From: Streptomyces sp. CB01373
GTDB taxonomy: Bacteria; Actinomycetota; Actinomycetes; Streptomycetales; Streptomycetaceae
Direction of reading: 5' to 3'
Length of the DNA stretch: 64,000 nt
Assembly: GCF_002803075.1 (NCBI RefSeq)
Contig: NZ_NNBK01000016.1
Location: forward strand, 150,294 to 214,293
The translations under genes and the position numbers were made by a program. Of this stretch, positions 15,705 to 24,976 are shown piece after piece; positions within the stretch are counted from its first letter, which is position 1; each line of letters begins with the position of its first letter. A model generated the notes under the pieces. The model was not told where the DNA came from and did not search any database. It was given only the letters and a program-made list of their open reading frames with translations.

Positions 15705-18700
15705 GTGAGTTATCTGCGCCTGCCGCACCTCAGCGGCGATCTGCTGTGCTTCGTGGCCGAGGACGACCTCTGGCTGGCGCCGCTCGACGGAGCGGGCCGT
15801 GCCTGGCGCCTCACGGTGGACCGCACCAAGGTCGGCCCACCCCGCTTCTCGCCCGACGGGCGGCACATCGCGTACACGAGCTGGCGCAGTCTGGTGCCCG
15901 AGATCCACCTGGTCGCCGTGGACGGCGGACCGGCCCGCCAGCTCACCTACTGGGGCAGCACCGACACCCGGGTGTGCGGGTGGGCGCCGCCCGACGAGCA
16001 CGGCCGCACCGACATCCTCGCCGTCGCCTCCCACGGCGAGCCGTTCTCCTACTTCACCTGGGCCTACAAGGTCGGCACCGACGGCTCCCCCGGCCGCAAG
16101 CTGCCCTGGGGACCGGTCTCCGACCTCCAGGTCGCCGACGTGGACGGCGGCCACAAGACCCTGCTGCTCACCGGCACGCCCCCGCACGAAGCGGCCTCCT
16201 GGAAGCGGTACCGGGGCGGCGCGACGGGCCGGCTGTGGCTGCACGGGCAGCGACTGCTCGCCGGCATCGGCGGACATCTGGCCTCCCCGATGTTCGTCGG
16301 CGGCCGGATCGCGTTCCTCTCCGACCACGAGGGCGTGGGCAACCTCTACTCCTGCGCGCCCGACGGCTCCGGCCTGCGCCGGCACACCGACCACGACGCC
16401 TTCTACGCCCGGCACGCCTCCAGCGACGGCACGCGGGTGGTGTACCAGTGCGCGGGCGACCTGTGGATGGTGGACGACCTGTCCGCGGACTCGGTCCCGC
16501 ACCGGCTGGAGGTGCGGACGAGCGGGCCGCGGGCGGGCCGCCGCCGCTACCAGGTGCCGGCCGCCCAGCACGTCGACGGCATCTCCGTCGACGAGACGGG
16601 CCGGGCCAGCGCGGTCGTCGTACGCGGCTCCCTGCACTGGCTGACACACCGCGACGGCCCCGCCCGCACCCTGATCGACACGCCCGGTGTGCGCATCCGG
16701 CTGCCGGAGATGCTGGGCGGGACCGGCCAGGTCGCCTACGTCACCGACGCGGACGGCGAGGACGCCGTCGAGATCACCCGCCTCCCCCGCGCCACCGGCG
16801 CCCGCCCGCCCCGGCGCCTCGCCTCCGGCCGGCTCGGCCGCGTCCTGGAAATGGCCTCCGACCCCGCCGGCGACCGCCTGGCCCTCGCCTCCCACGACGG
16901 CCGCCTGCTCCTGCTCGACGTGAGCGACCTGAACGAGGAGGAGACGGCGCAGGAGGTGGCCGCGGTCACGGGGCGTGGCGAGGAGGCGGCGGAAGCGGCC
17001 GGCACGGACACGACCGAGGACCGCACGGAGGCGAGCGAGGGCGCGACGACCGACACGCGGGACGACCCGGCTGCCGCCGATACGACTGACGGTCCCCTCG
17101 GGACCGGTGCGTCCGACGCCGCCGGAACCGGTGAAGCCCAGGACGGCGACGGTTCCGGTGGGCGGCTCACCGAGTTGGTGCGGTCCGGGAACGGTCCCGT
17201 GCGGGATCTGGCCTTCTCGCCGGACGGGGCATGGCTGACCTGGTCGCATCCCGGGGTCGGGCGGTCCCTGCGGCAGATCAGGATGGCGCGGATCCAGGAC
17301 CGGCTGATCGTCGACGTCACCAACGGCCGCTTCGAGGACGAGAACCCGGTGTTCACCCGGGACGGCCGGTATCTGGCCTTCCTGTCCTGGCGCGGCTTCG
17401 ATCCGGTGTACGACGTGCACACCGGGGACCTGTCCTTCCCGCTCGGCTGCAAGCCCTACCTCGTTCCGCTGTCCTCCGCTACCCCGTCCCCCTTCGCGCT
17501 GAACCCGGAAGGACGGCCGGCGGCCGGCGGCCTGGACCCCGTCGAGGACGAGGAGACCGGCGAGTCCGGCGCGGTGACCGTGGAGGTCGAGGGCCTGGCG
17601 AACCGGGTCACCCCGTTCCCCGTCATCGCCTCCAAGTACTCCGCACTGCACCCGGTCGCCGGCGGCGGCCTCGTCTGGCTGCGCTGGCCGATCTCCGGCG
17701 CCCTGGGCGAGACCTTCGTCAACCCGGACGACACGACCGGCCGGCCGACCCTGGAGCACTTCAACATCAGCAGGGCCAAGAAGTACGAACTCGTCGGCCA
17801 TCTCGACTTCTTCGCCGTCAGCGGCGACGGCACCCGCCTGGTCGTCGTCGACGAGGGCGACCTGCGCGCGGTGCCGTCCACGGAGGTCGGCGACAGCGAC
17901 ACGACGACCTGGATCGATCTGCGCCGGATCCTGCACGTGGTCGACCCGGCGGCCGAGTGGCGCCAGTCGTACGAGGAGGCGGGCCGGCTGATCCGCGCCT
18001 ACTTCTGGGAGCCGGACATGTGCGGCATCGACTGGGACGCGGTGCTCGCGCAGTACCGCCCGCTGGTCGAACGCGTCGCGTCCCCGGACGAGTTCGCCGA
18101 CCTGCTGCGCGAGGTCCTGGGCGAACTGGGCACCTCCCACGCCTACGTCTCCCCCGCCCGCCGCAACGAGGGCCCGGCGCACTACCAGCGCCTCCAGGGC
18201 CTGCTCGGTGCCAACCTGACGTACCGCGACGGCCGTTGGGTGGTCCGGCGGATCCTGCCCGGCGACTCCTCCGACTCCAAGGCCCGCTCGCCGCTGGCCG
18301 GCGCGGGCATCCGCGAGGGCGCGGTCCTCACCCACGTCGACGGGCGCCCGGTGGATCCGGTCACGGGCCCCTACCCGCTGCTCGCGGGGACGGGCGGCAC
18401 GACGGTGGAGCTGACCTTCTCCCCCGCGGAGGGCCAGGGACCGCCGCGCCGGGTCGCCGTCGTGCCGCTGACCGACGAGCGCCCGTTGCGCTATCAGGAC
18501 TGGGTGGCCAAACGCCGTGCCGTGGTGCGGGAGTTGAGCGGCGGCCGGTGCGGCTACCTGCACATCCCCGACATGGGCGGCTCCGGCTGGGCGCAGTTCA
18601 ACCGGGACCTGCGCATGGAGGTGTCCCGGCCCGCTCTGATCGTCGACGTCCGCGGCAACGCGGGCGGCCACATCAGCGAGCTGGTCATCGAGAAGCTGAC

Positions 18701-19172
18701 CCGCACCATCCTCGGCTGGGACCTCACACGCAACGCCCAGCCCGTGTCGTACACCTCCGACGCGCCCCGCGGGCCCGTCGTCGCCCTCGCCGACGAGGCG
18801 ACCTCGTCCGACGGCGACATGATCACGGCCGCCTTCAAACTGCTCAAGCTGGGTCCCGTCGTCGGTCAGCGCACCTGGGGCGGAGTGGTCGGCATGACCG
18901 GCCGGCACCGCCTCGGCGACGGCACGGTGATCACGGTGCCGATGAACGCGGCCTGGTTCGACGCCTACGGCTGGTCCGTCGAGAACCACGGCGTCACCCC
19001 CGACGTGGAGAGCCTGCGCACTCCCCTGGACTGGGCCGAGGGTCGCCACGTCGAGATGGACGACGCGATCGAACTGGCCCTGGAACTCCTGGAGGCCAAC
19101 CCGGCGGCGGTCCCGCCCGACTACCGTGACGTTCCCGACCGTTCACGGCCGAAGCTGCCTCCGCGCCGCTGA
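15705..19172 (+). CDS. tricorn-type S41 protease
   Basis: The product is about 1155 aa with a six- then seven-bladed beta-propeller region (to about residue 690), a PDZ domain and a C-terminal S41 serine protease. The tetrad is visible: S811-H812 (GTSHAYV), nucleophile S1035 (TSSDGDM) and E1093 (WSVENHG). Tricorn enzymes trim peptides made by the proteasome, which actinobacteria possess. An acidic, Ala/Thr/Asp-rich insert without predicted fold lies at about residues 415-490 inside the propeller. The start was set by the conserved MSYLRLPHL-type opening; an in-frame GTG at 15675 also exists, and neither has a good ribosome binding site. Confidence 0.9.
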   Translation: MSYLRLPHLSGDLLCFVAEDDLWLAPLDGAGRAWRLTVDRTKVGPPRFSPDGRHIAYTSWRSLVPEIHLVAVDGGPARQLTYWGSTDTRVCGWAPPDEHGRTDILAVASHGEPFSYFTWAYKVGTDGSPGRKLPWGPVSDLQVADVDGGHKTLLLTGTPPHEAASWKRYRGGATGRLWLHGQRLLAGIGGHLASPMFVGGRIAFLSDHEGVGNLYSCAPDGSGLRRHTDHDAFYARHASSDGTRVVYQCAGDLWMVDDLSADSVPHRLEVRTSGPRAGRRRYQVPAAQHVDGISVDETGRASAVVVRGSLHWLTHRDGPARTLIDTPGVRIRLPEMLGGTGQVAYVTDADGEDAVEITRLPRATGARPPRRLASGRLGRVLEMASDPAGDRLALASHDGRLLLLDVSDLNEEETAQEVAAVTGRGEEAAEAAGTDTTEDRTEASEGATTDTRDDPAAADTTDGPLGTGASDAAGTGEAQDGDGSGGRLTELVRSGNGPVRDLAFSPDGAWLTWSHPGVGRSLRQIRMARIQDRLIVDVTNGRFEDENPVFTRDGRYLAFLSWRGFDPVYDVHTGDLSFPLGCKPYLVPLSSATPSPFALNPEGRPAAGGLDPVEDEETGESGAVTVEVEGLANRVTPFPVIASKYSALHPVAGGGLVWLRWPISGALGETFVNPDDTTGRPTLEHFNISRAKKYELVGHLDFFAVSGDGTRLVVVDEGDLRAVPSTEVGDSDTTTWIDLRRILHVVDPAAEWRQSYEEAGRLIRAYFWEPDMCGIDWDAVLAQYRPLVERVASPDEFADLLREVLGELGTSHAYVSPARRNEGPAHYQRLQGLLGANLTYRDGRWVVRRILPGDSSDSKARSPLAGAGIREGAVLTHVDGRPVDPVTGPYPLLAGTGGTTVELTFSPAEGQGPPRRVAVVPLTDERPLRYQDWVAKRRAVVRELSGGRCGYLHIPDMGGSGWAQFNRDLRMEVSRPALIVDVRGNAGGHISELVIEKLTRTILGWDLTRNAQPVSYTSDAPRGPVVALADEATSSDGDMITAAFKLLKLGPVVGQRTWGGVVGMTGRHRLGDGTVITVPMNAAWFDAYGWSVENHGVTPDVESLRTPLDWAEGRHVEMDDAIELALELLEANPAAVPPDYRDVPDRSRPKLPPRR

Positions 19173-19205
19173 ACGCCGGGACTTGAACGGCCGGCCCGCA
19201 GGAAC

Positions 19206-19236
19206 GTGGGGTGCCCCGGCATCCGGGACACCCCAC
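19206..19236. terminator. hairpin between the protease gene and the small hydrophilic gene
   Basis: GTGGGGTG-CCCCGG and CCGGGA-CACCCCAC form a 14-position stem with one mismatch and a three-base loop, 33 bp after the protease stop. It can serve both convergent genes. Confidence 0.6.
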
Positions 19237-19303
19237 GCCGTCACGCCGTCATGCCGTCACGGCCGAAGCCGGGTTCGGCGACGACGCCGACTGCCGGCCG
19301 TGG

Positions 19304-19492
19304 CTAGCGGTCGTAGTCCTGGTTGAGACGGTCTTCCATCTCGTCAGGCGTGCCCTGGGCGTCGTGACGCCCGCGCTCACGCGGCTGGGACGGGCGCTGC
19401 CCGGCCTTCTCGCGGCCCTCGCCGGGGCGCTGCCGGCCTCCCTGCTGCCGCTGCTGCTCGCCCGTGTCCTGGTTCTTGTCCTTCATACCCAT
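19304..19492 (-). CDS. small hydrophilic, probably disordered protein, 62 aa
   Basis: The product is 62 aa, very rich in Gln, Arg, Glu, Gly and Pro, with no hydrophobic core and the ending DEMEDRLNQDYDR. GGGAG precedes the ATG at 19492 by about nine bases. Similar short hydrophilic proteins are widespread in streptomycetes and often stress-associated; that link is inference. It lies downstream of the monooxygenase operon on the same strand, 96 bp after the dehydrogenase, and may be read through from it. Confidence 0.7.
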   Translation of the reverse strand: MGMKDKNQDTGEQQRQQGGRQRPGEGREKAGQRPSQPRERGRHDAQGTPDEMEDRLNQDYDR

Positions 19493-19587
19493 GCTGTTCA
19501 CTCCCGTGTTGTCGAGGCCGATCCCCAAGTGGGCCAGGGGATCGGCCTCGACCAGATTCACACGGGCGGTGACCCTGCGCATGTCGA

Positions 19588-20481
19588 TCAGTGACGTTGC
19601 GTAGCCGGTGCGGACCGGTGCCGTTCGTCGGCCGCCCCACCCGCCCCGACCAGCCCGGTCCGCACCCCCGACAGCCGGTCGGCGAAGCGCCGTACCTCCC
19701 GCTGCCCCACGGTGCCCACCACACCCGGCAGCCACCCGCGCACGCCCTGCGTCCCGCGCAGCCACCACTGCCCGTACACATGGGCGGCACGCCGTTCGAT
19801 CCCGGCCACGACCCGGTCCACCGCGGGACCCAGCGGATAGGTCCGGCCGGCCGGCCACGGCAGACGCTGCCTCAACTCCCGCATGACGTCGTCCTGATCG
19901 GCCCCGCGCACCATGTCGGTGTCGGTCCACGACAGGTAGGCGACGCCCACCCGCACGCCCCGGTGGGCGACTTCGGCGCGCAGGCTGTGCGCGTACGCCT
20001 CCACGCCGGACTTGGAGGCGCAGTACGCCGTCATCATCGGCGCCGGGGTGATGGCGGCGAGCGAGGCGATCTGGAGCAGATAGCCGCGGCTCGAGGTGAG
20101 CGCCGGCAGGAACGCCCGCCCGGTGACGGCCGATCCGATGAGGTTGACCTCGATCACCCGCCGCCAGGACTCGGGATCGGAGTCGGCGAACGGACCGCCG
20201 CTCGCCACACCCGCGTTGGCGACCACGATGTCGACCCTGCCGAACCGCTCCTCGACCTCCGCCGCGACCCGGGCCATCGCCTCGTGGTCGGTGACGTCGG
20301 CATGCCAGTGGGCGCTCTCACCGTGCAGCCGCTTGCCGACCTGTTCGAGCAGGTCCGGTTCCAGGCCGACCAGCGCGATCTTCGCGCCCCGCGCGGACAG
20401 TTTGCGGGCAAGCAGCTCACCGACGCCCCGCGCGGCCCCCGTGACGACCGCGACCTGCCCCTCCAGGCTCACCCTGCTCAT
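19588..20481 (-). CDS. short-chain dehydrogenase/reductase
   Basis: The product is 297 aa. A classical SDR nucleotide site (TGAARGVG, residues 14-21), the NAG motif, and the catalytic S140, Y153 and K157 (YCASK) are all present. A C-terminal extension of about 60 residues contains a hydrophobic, Trp-rich stretch that may touch the membrane. The ATG at 20481 overlaps the stop of the upstream hydrolase by four bases. As the third enzyme of the operon it probably oxidises or reduces a hydroxyl or keto lipid or terpenoid. Confidence 0.9.
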   Translation of the reverse strand: MSRVSLEGQVAVVTGAARGVGELLARKLSARGAKIALVGLEPDLLEQVGKRLHGESAHWHADVTDHEAMARVAAEVEERFGRVDIVVANAGVASGGPFADSDPESWRRVIEVNLIGSAVTGRAFLPALTSSRGYLLQIASLAAITPAPMMTAYCASKSGVEAYAHSLRAEVAHRGVRVGVAYLSWTDTDMVRGADQDDVMRELRQRLPWPAGRTYPLGPAVDRVVAGIERRAAHVYGQWWLRGTQGVRGWLPGVVGTVGQREVRRFADRLSGVRTGLVGAGGAADERHRSAPATQRH

Positions 20482-21533
20482 GCACCCTCCCTGATCCGTG
20501 CGACGCCGTGCTGCTCGTGTGCGCTTCCGTGCGCGGTGGCTCGACCGGGCTCCTGACCCGTGACCTGCCCGGTTACGAACCCGGCGACAAGTTCCCGGAT
20601 CTTCCCGGTGACCGTCCCCGGGTCCTCCACCGGCGTCATGTGGCCGAGCTCCGGAAGCTCGGTCAGGCCCACGCAGTTGGGCAGCGCGGCGGCCAGCGAC
20701 CGCGCGTGCTCCGGCGGTGTCAGCCGGTCGGCCGTGCCCGTGAGGACCGCCACCGGCACCCTCAACCGCCTTACGTGACCTTCGAGATCGAGCCCGTCCA
20801 GCACCTGCGACCAGGCGTGGCGCACCCGGCGCGGGCAGGCGTGCACGATCCGCGCGCACACCTCGACCATGCGCGGCGCCGAACCGGGGCCCATCGTGGC
20901 GTACTTGAGGATCCGCCGGGCGAGCGGAGTGACCGGTCCGAGCGGCGCCCGGGAGCCGAGGACGCGCCGGGTGAGCCAGGTGCGCGGCCGGCCGGCCGGG
21001 ATCGGTACGACGGTCGACCGGGCCACCAGCCGCGAACTTCCCGTGCTGCACAGCAGAACGGCCGCCGCGTGTTCCTCGAAGCCGGGCCGGCCGGCCGCGG
21101 CCATCACCGTCATCCCGCCCATCGAGTGGCCCGCGACCACCGCCTTCTCGCCGGGCGCGAGCGTCGCCGCGAGCACGGCTTCCAGGTCGTCGGCGAGCGC
21201 GTCGGTGCCGTATCCCCGGCTCTCCGGGCTGCGTCCGTGCCCGCGCTGGTCGTAGGCGATGACGCGGTGGTCGGCGGCGAGGTCCCGGATCTGCGCGGCC
21301 CAGAAAGCGGTCGAGCAGGTCCAGCCGTGGGCGAGGACGACGGCCGGGGCGGCGGGATCGTCCGCCGGCCCGTGCACCTCGACATGCAGCCGGGTGCCGT
21401 CGGCGGAGACGGCGGTGAGTTCGCGGGCGGGGACGGGAGGGTCGTACGGATCCGGGACGGGCTCGGAGGCAGGCTCCTGGGCAGCGTGGTCCTCCGGGCG
21501 GCCTTCGGCCGTCCGGCGGGCGGGACGGCTCAC
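20478..21533 (-). CDS. alpha/beta-fold hydrolase
   Basis: The product is 351 aa. The nucleophile elbow GHSMGG places Ser137; an Asp in GTADRLTPPEH and a His in LGHMTPVEDP complete the triad. HGW near residue 69 forms the oxyanion hole. The GTG at 21533 overlaps the monooxygenase stop by four bases, and its own stop overlaps the SDR start, so all three genes are translationally coupled. A hydrolase after a Baeyer-Villiger-type monooxygenase would cleave the ester or lactone formed. Confidence 0.9.
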   Translation of the reverse strand: MSRPARRTAEGRPEDHAAQEPASEPVPDPYDPPVPARELTAVSADGTRLHVEVHGPADDPAAPAVVLAHGWTCSTAFWAAQIRDLAADHRVIAYDQRGHGRSPESRGYGTDALADDLEAVLAATLAPGEKAVVAGHSMGGMTVMAAAGRPGFEEHAAAVLLCSTGSSRLVARSTVVPIPAGRPRTWLTRRVLGSRAPLGPVTPLARRILKYATMGPGSAPRMVEVCARIVHACPRRVRHAWSQVLDGLDLEGHVRRLRVPVAVLTGTADRLTPPEHARSLAAALPNCVGLTELPELGHMTPVEDPGTVTGKIRELVAGFVTGQVTGQEPGRATAHGSAHEQHGVARIREGA

Positions 21534-23095
21534 GCGTCCACCTCCACGGGCCGCAGCGCCGGGGCCCGCCCTGCCGTGCCCCGGGACCCGGGCGGCCGGA
21601 GGATCCGGTACTCCGCGAGGTCCACCCGCCGTGTGGCCTGCCGGAACTCGGTGGTCGTACCGGGCCAGACGGTGGTGTTGCGGCCGCCCGCGTCGAGGTA
21701 CCAGCTGGTGCAGCCGCCGGTGTTCCACACCGTGCGCTTCATACGCGCCTGCACCTTGCGGTTCCAGGCGTTCACGGCGCTGGGCCGGGCGTCGAGGGCG
21801 GCCCGGCCGCCGAGGACGCGCAGTTGACGCAGGTAGTCGGCCAGGTAGTTCAGCTGGGACTCGATCATCAGGATCATCGAGGAGTTCCCGAGGCCGGTGT
21901 TGGGGCCGATGATCGTCACCCAGTTCGGGAATCCGGCCGCGGACGCCCCGCGCAGCGCCGCCATGCCGTCCTTCCAGCTCTCCGCGAGCGTCCGGCCGTC
22001 CACGCCGACGACCTGCTCGGCGATCGGCATGTCGGTGACGTGGAAGCCGGTGCCGAAGACGATCGTGTCCACCTCGGCCTCGGTGCCGTCGGCGGCGACG
22101 ACGGTCGACCCGCGGACCTCGCTCAGCCCACTGGCGACGACGTCCACGTTGTCCTGCGCGAGGGCCGGATAGTACGTGCTGGACAGCAGTATCCGCTTGC
22201 AGCCGATGCGGTAGTCGGGGGTGAGCCTGGCCCGCAGGTCCGGGTTCTTGACGGCACGGGCCATGTTGGCCTTGGCCAGCCGCTCCACGAAACCGAGCTG
22301 CCCCGGGTGCCTGGTGAACGCCTGGACCTGCAACTCCCGTATGCCCCACAGCAGTCCGCGGCGCAGTTGCGCGGTCAGCGGCAGCGCCCGGTGCATCCGG
22401 CGCTCGGCGCCGCTGATCTCGCGGTCGACGCGGGGCATCACCCATGGCGGGGTGCGCTGGAAGAGGGTGAGCCGGGCGGCCCCGGGCTGGATGGACGGCA
22501 CGATCTGGATCGCGGAGGCTCCGGTGCCGACCACGGCGACCCGCTTGCCCGCGAGGTCGTGACCGTGGTCCCAGCGGGCGGAGTGGAAGACCTTGCCGGG
22601 GAAGGAGTCGAGCCCGGGTATGTCCGGGATCCTCGGTTCGGACAGCGGCCCGGTCGCGCTGACCACGACATCGGCCGACAGGTTCCCTCCGGTGGTCTCG
22701 ATGTCCCAGCGCAGCCTCTCGCCGTCCCAGGTCATCCTCGTGACCTCGGAGTTGAGCCGCAGGTGCGGGCGGAGGCCGAAGACGTCCGTGACGTGCTCCA
22801 GATAGGCGCGGATGTGCTCCTGCCCGGAAAAGGTGCGCGGCCAGTCGGGGTTGGGCGCGAACGAGAACGAGTACAGGTGCGAGGGCACGTCGCAGGCGCA
22901 CCCCGGATAGCTGTTGTCGCGCCAGGTACCGCCGACGCTGCCGGCCCGCTCCAGCACGACGAAGTCGGTGATCCCCTCCCGGCGCAGCCGCACCGCGGCG
23001 CCCAGTCCGCCGAAGCCGGACCCGATCACCGCGACCCGCACATGCCGGTCCGTCCGCCCGTGCCGGTGCTCGTGCTCGTCCTCGTGCTCGGCCAT
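21530..23095 (-). CDS. flavin-containing/Baeyer-Villiger-type monooxygenase
   Basis: The product is 521 aa with two Rossmann sites (GSGFGGLG at 25-32 for FAD, VGTGASA near 190 for NADPH) and the fingerprint F165-x-G-x-x-x-H171-x-x-x-W175, the type I Baeyer-Villiger motif. A His-rich tail precedes the first strand. The ATG at 23095 was chosen because GGGAGGGG lies upstream; the frame is open to 23173. The gene leads an operon with a hydrolase and an SDR, like the first three genes of the mycobacterial mymA operon. Expression is probably controlled at the 16-bp palindrome at 23154-23169. Confidence 0.92.
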   Translation of the reverse strand: MAEHEDEHEHRHGRTDRHVRVAVIGSGFGGLGAAVRLRREGITDFVVLERAGSVGGTWRDNSYPGCACDVPSHLYSFSFAPNPDWPRTFSGQEHIRAYLEHVTDVFGLRPHLRLNSEVTRMTWDGERLRWDIETTGGNLSADVVVSATGPLSEPRIPDIPGLDSFPGKVFHSARWDHGHDLAGKRVAVVGTGASAIQIVPSIQPGAARLTLFQRTPPWVMPRVDREISGAERRMHRALPLTAQLRRGLLWGIRELQVQAFTRHPGQLGFVERLAKANMARAVKNPDLRARLTPDYRIGCKRILLSSTYYPALAQDNVDVVASGLSEVRGSTVVAADGTEAEVDTIVFGTGFHVTDMPIAEQVVGVDGRTLAESWKDGMAALRGASAAGFPNWVTIIGPNTGLGNSSMILMIESQLNYLADYLRQLRVLGGRAALDARPSAVNAWNRKVQARMKRTVWNTGGCTSWYLDAGGRNTTVWPGTTTEFRQATRRVDLAEYRILRPPGSRGTAGRAPALRPVEVDA

Positions 23096-23153
23096 TGAGC
23101 GCCCCTCCCATGACTCGCGTAACAGCGGCCCGCGTGCGGCCTTCAGCGACTCT

Positions 23154-23169
23154 GCCAGTGAACACTGGC
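23154..23169. promoter_or_regulatory. 16-bp palindromic operator
   Basis: GCCAGTG-AA-CACTGGC is a perfect inverted repeat 59 bp upstream of the monooxygenase start and 88 bp upstream of the divergent MerR start. The position suits control of both genes; the MerR protein is the nearest candidate regulator. Confidence 0.6.
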
Positions 23170-23256
23170 GCAATGGGGAGCGTAGAGGAGGTCCGTACCG
23201 ACCGGTAGGGGTGCGACCGAGGAAAAGTTACCGCCGGTACAACATAGGCTGCTGCC

Positions 23257-23922
23257 GTGGCAGGAGACGGTGGAGCAGGCGGCGGCCGACGCGAGTACCG
23301 CATGGAGGAGCTGGCCCGGCTGGCCGGCGTCACCGTGCGCACCCTGCGCTTCTACCGCGAGCGCAAACTGATCCCGCCACCGCGCCGCGAGGGCCGCATC
23401 GCCTGGTACGACGACCACCACCTGGCCCGGCTGCGCACGATCTCGGCCCTGCTGGAACGCGGCCACACGCTGAACGGCATCGCCGAACTGGCCGAGGCCT
23501 TCGACCACGGCCGCGACGTCGGCGACCTGCTGGGCCTCGGCGCCCCCACCGAGGAGACCCCGGTCCGCCTGACCCCCGAGGAACTCGCCGACCACTTCGC
23601 GGGCGAGGTCACCGCCGAGAACCTGGCCGCCGCCATGGAACTCGGCTACCTGGGCACCGACGGCGACGAACTCGTCCACATCAGCCGCCGCCTGCTGGAC
23701 GTCTCCGCCGCCCTGGTCCGCGAGGGCATCCCCCTCGCCGAGGTCCTCGAAACAGGCCGCCGCGTCCGCGAACACGCCGACGCCCTCGCCGACCTCTTCA
23801 CCGCGCTGATCCTGCGTCACGGCCCCGAGGACGACCTGGGCCGACTGCGCCCGCTGGCCAAGAGCGTGGTGGAGGCGGAAGTATCCATGGCCCTGGACCG
23901 ACGGCTGCGCAAGCAGGCGTAG
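23257..23922 (+). CDS. MerR-family transcriptional regulator
   Basis: The product is 221 aa. A winged helix-turn-helix occupies about residues 15-85 (MEELARLAGVTVRTLRFYRERKLIPPP), followed by a linker and a helical effector domain without Cys pairs, so it is not a metal sensor. It is divergent from the monooxygenase operon, which it probably regulates. It starts at a GTG; the preceding 20 bases lack a strong ribosome binding site. Confidence 0.9.
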   Translation: MAGDGGAGGGRREYRMEELARLAGVTVRTLRFYRERKLIPPPRREGRIAWYDDHHLARLRTISALLERGHTLNGIAELAEAFDHGRDVGDLLGLGAPTEETPVRLTPEELADHFAGEVTAENLAAAMELGYLGTDGDELVHISRRLLDVSAALVREGIPLAEVLETGRRVREHADALADLFTALILRHGPEDDLGRLRPLAKSVVEAEVSMALDRRLRKQA

Positions 23923-23930
23923 CGGAAACC

Positions 23931-24092
23931 AGGGTCTTTCGTTTGGATCAGGCCGGATCAGGGAGCGGGGTCTGGTGCCGTGCCTCGCGGCGTTGTCGTC
24001 GGTTGGCAGGGCTCCGCCCTGCCGCCCTCCTCCGCCTTGCGATGCACGGTGCCAGGGCCCGCGAGCCCGGCATGATCCAAACGAAAGACCCT
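23931..24092. mobile_element. MITE-like element, 162 bp, 20-bp perfect terminal inverted repeats
   Basis: The ends are AGGGTCTTTCGTTTGGATCA (23931-23950) and its exact complement (24073-24092). Inside are subterminal imperfect inverted repeats (CTGGTGCCGTGC against GCACGGTGCCAG) and a central hairpin GGCAGGGC-TCC-GCCCTGCC. The whole unit folds as one long palindrome with no coding capacity. It sits between convergent merR and exonuclease III genes, and its right end overlaps the exonuclease stop codon (TAG, 24091-24093). I believe similar ends recur in Streptomyces genomes, but that needs a search. Confidence 0.75.
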
Positions 24093-24894
24093 AGAGGTCG
24101 TACACCACCGTCACCGGAGCGTGGTCCGACCAGCGCTCGGCGTGGGTGGCCGCCCGCTCGACGTACCCCTTGACGGCCTTGGCGGCAAGACCGGGCGTGG
24201 CCACGTGGAGGTCAATGCGCCATCCAGTGTCGTTGTCGAATGCCCGCCCCCGGTAGGACCACCAGGTGTACGGCCCCTCGCCGTCCGGGTGCAGTGCGCG
24301 CACGACGTCGACGTACCCGCCGACCCCGGGCGCGAAGACCGTGCTCAGCCACTCCCGCTCCTCGGGCAGGAAGCCCGAGTTCTTGGTGTTGCCGCGCCAG
24401 TTCTTGAGGTCGGCCTGCTGGTGGGCGATGTTCCAGTCGCCGCAGACGAGGACCTCGCGGCCATCGGCGGCGGCCCGTTCGCGCAACTCCTTGAGATGGG
24501 CGAGGAACTCGTCCATGAAGCGGACCTTCTCGTCCTGCCGCTCGGTGCCGACGTCGCCGGACGGCAGATACAGGCTGACGACCGTGACACCGGGCAGGTC
24601 GGCCTCGACGTAGCGTCCGCTGCCGTCGAACTCGGCCGATCCGAACCCGACCCGTACCCGGTCGGGTTCGCGGCGGGTGTAGAGGGAGACACCGGCCCGT
24701 CCCTTGGCCGCGGCCGGCGCGTGCACGACGTACCAGCCGTCCGGCGTACGGACCGGCTCCGGCAACTGGTGCGGCTCGGCCCGCACCTCCTGGAGGCACA
24801 GCACGTCGGCCCCGGTCCCCGCGAGCCACTCCACGAAGCCCTTCTTGGCGGCGGCGCGCAGGCCATTCACATTGACGGAGGTCACAGTCAGCAC
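24091..24894 (-). CDS. exodeoxyribonuclease III (ExoA/XthA family)
   Basis: The product is 267 aa, normal for the family. The active-site residues are visible: N-terminal VNVNGLRA, E36 in LQE, D153-W-N155 in CGDWNIAH, and SDHAPV at the C-terminus. The enzyme is an AP endonuclease/3'-exonuclease in base-excision repair. It starts with GTG at 24894. Its last codons and stop lie at the right end of the MITE-like element, so the insertion may have replaced the original stop. Confidence 0.92.
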   Translation of the reverse strand: MLTVTSVNVNGLRAAAKKGFVEWLAGTGADVLCLQEVRAEPHQLPEPVRTPDGWYVVHAPAAAKGRAGVSLYTRREPDRVRVGFGSAEFDGSGRYVEADLPGVTVVSLYLPSGDVGTERQDEKVRFMDEFLAHLKELRERAAADGREVLVCGDWNIAHQQADLKNWRGNTKNSGFLPEEREWLSTVFAPGVGGYVDVVRALHPDGEGPYTWWSYRGRAFDNDTGWRIDLHVATPGLAAKAVKGYVERAATHAERWSDHAPVTVVYDL

Positions 24895-24976
24895 CCGGGC
24901 ACCTTACCGGCACACTGGACGAGGTCTTCCCGGAGACCTCCGCCTCCCTCCTCCGCCTGGACATACGGTTTCCCAC

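Noticed and set aside
15237..19049. 1270-codon open frame antisense to the tricorn protease
   Set aside because: It mirrors the protease coding bias on the other strand, and its product is His/Gly/Arg-rich with no domain.
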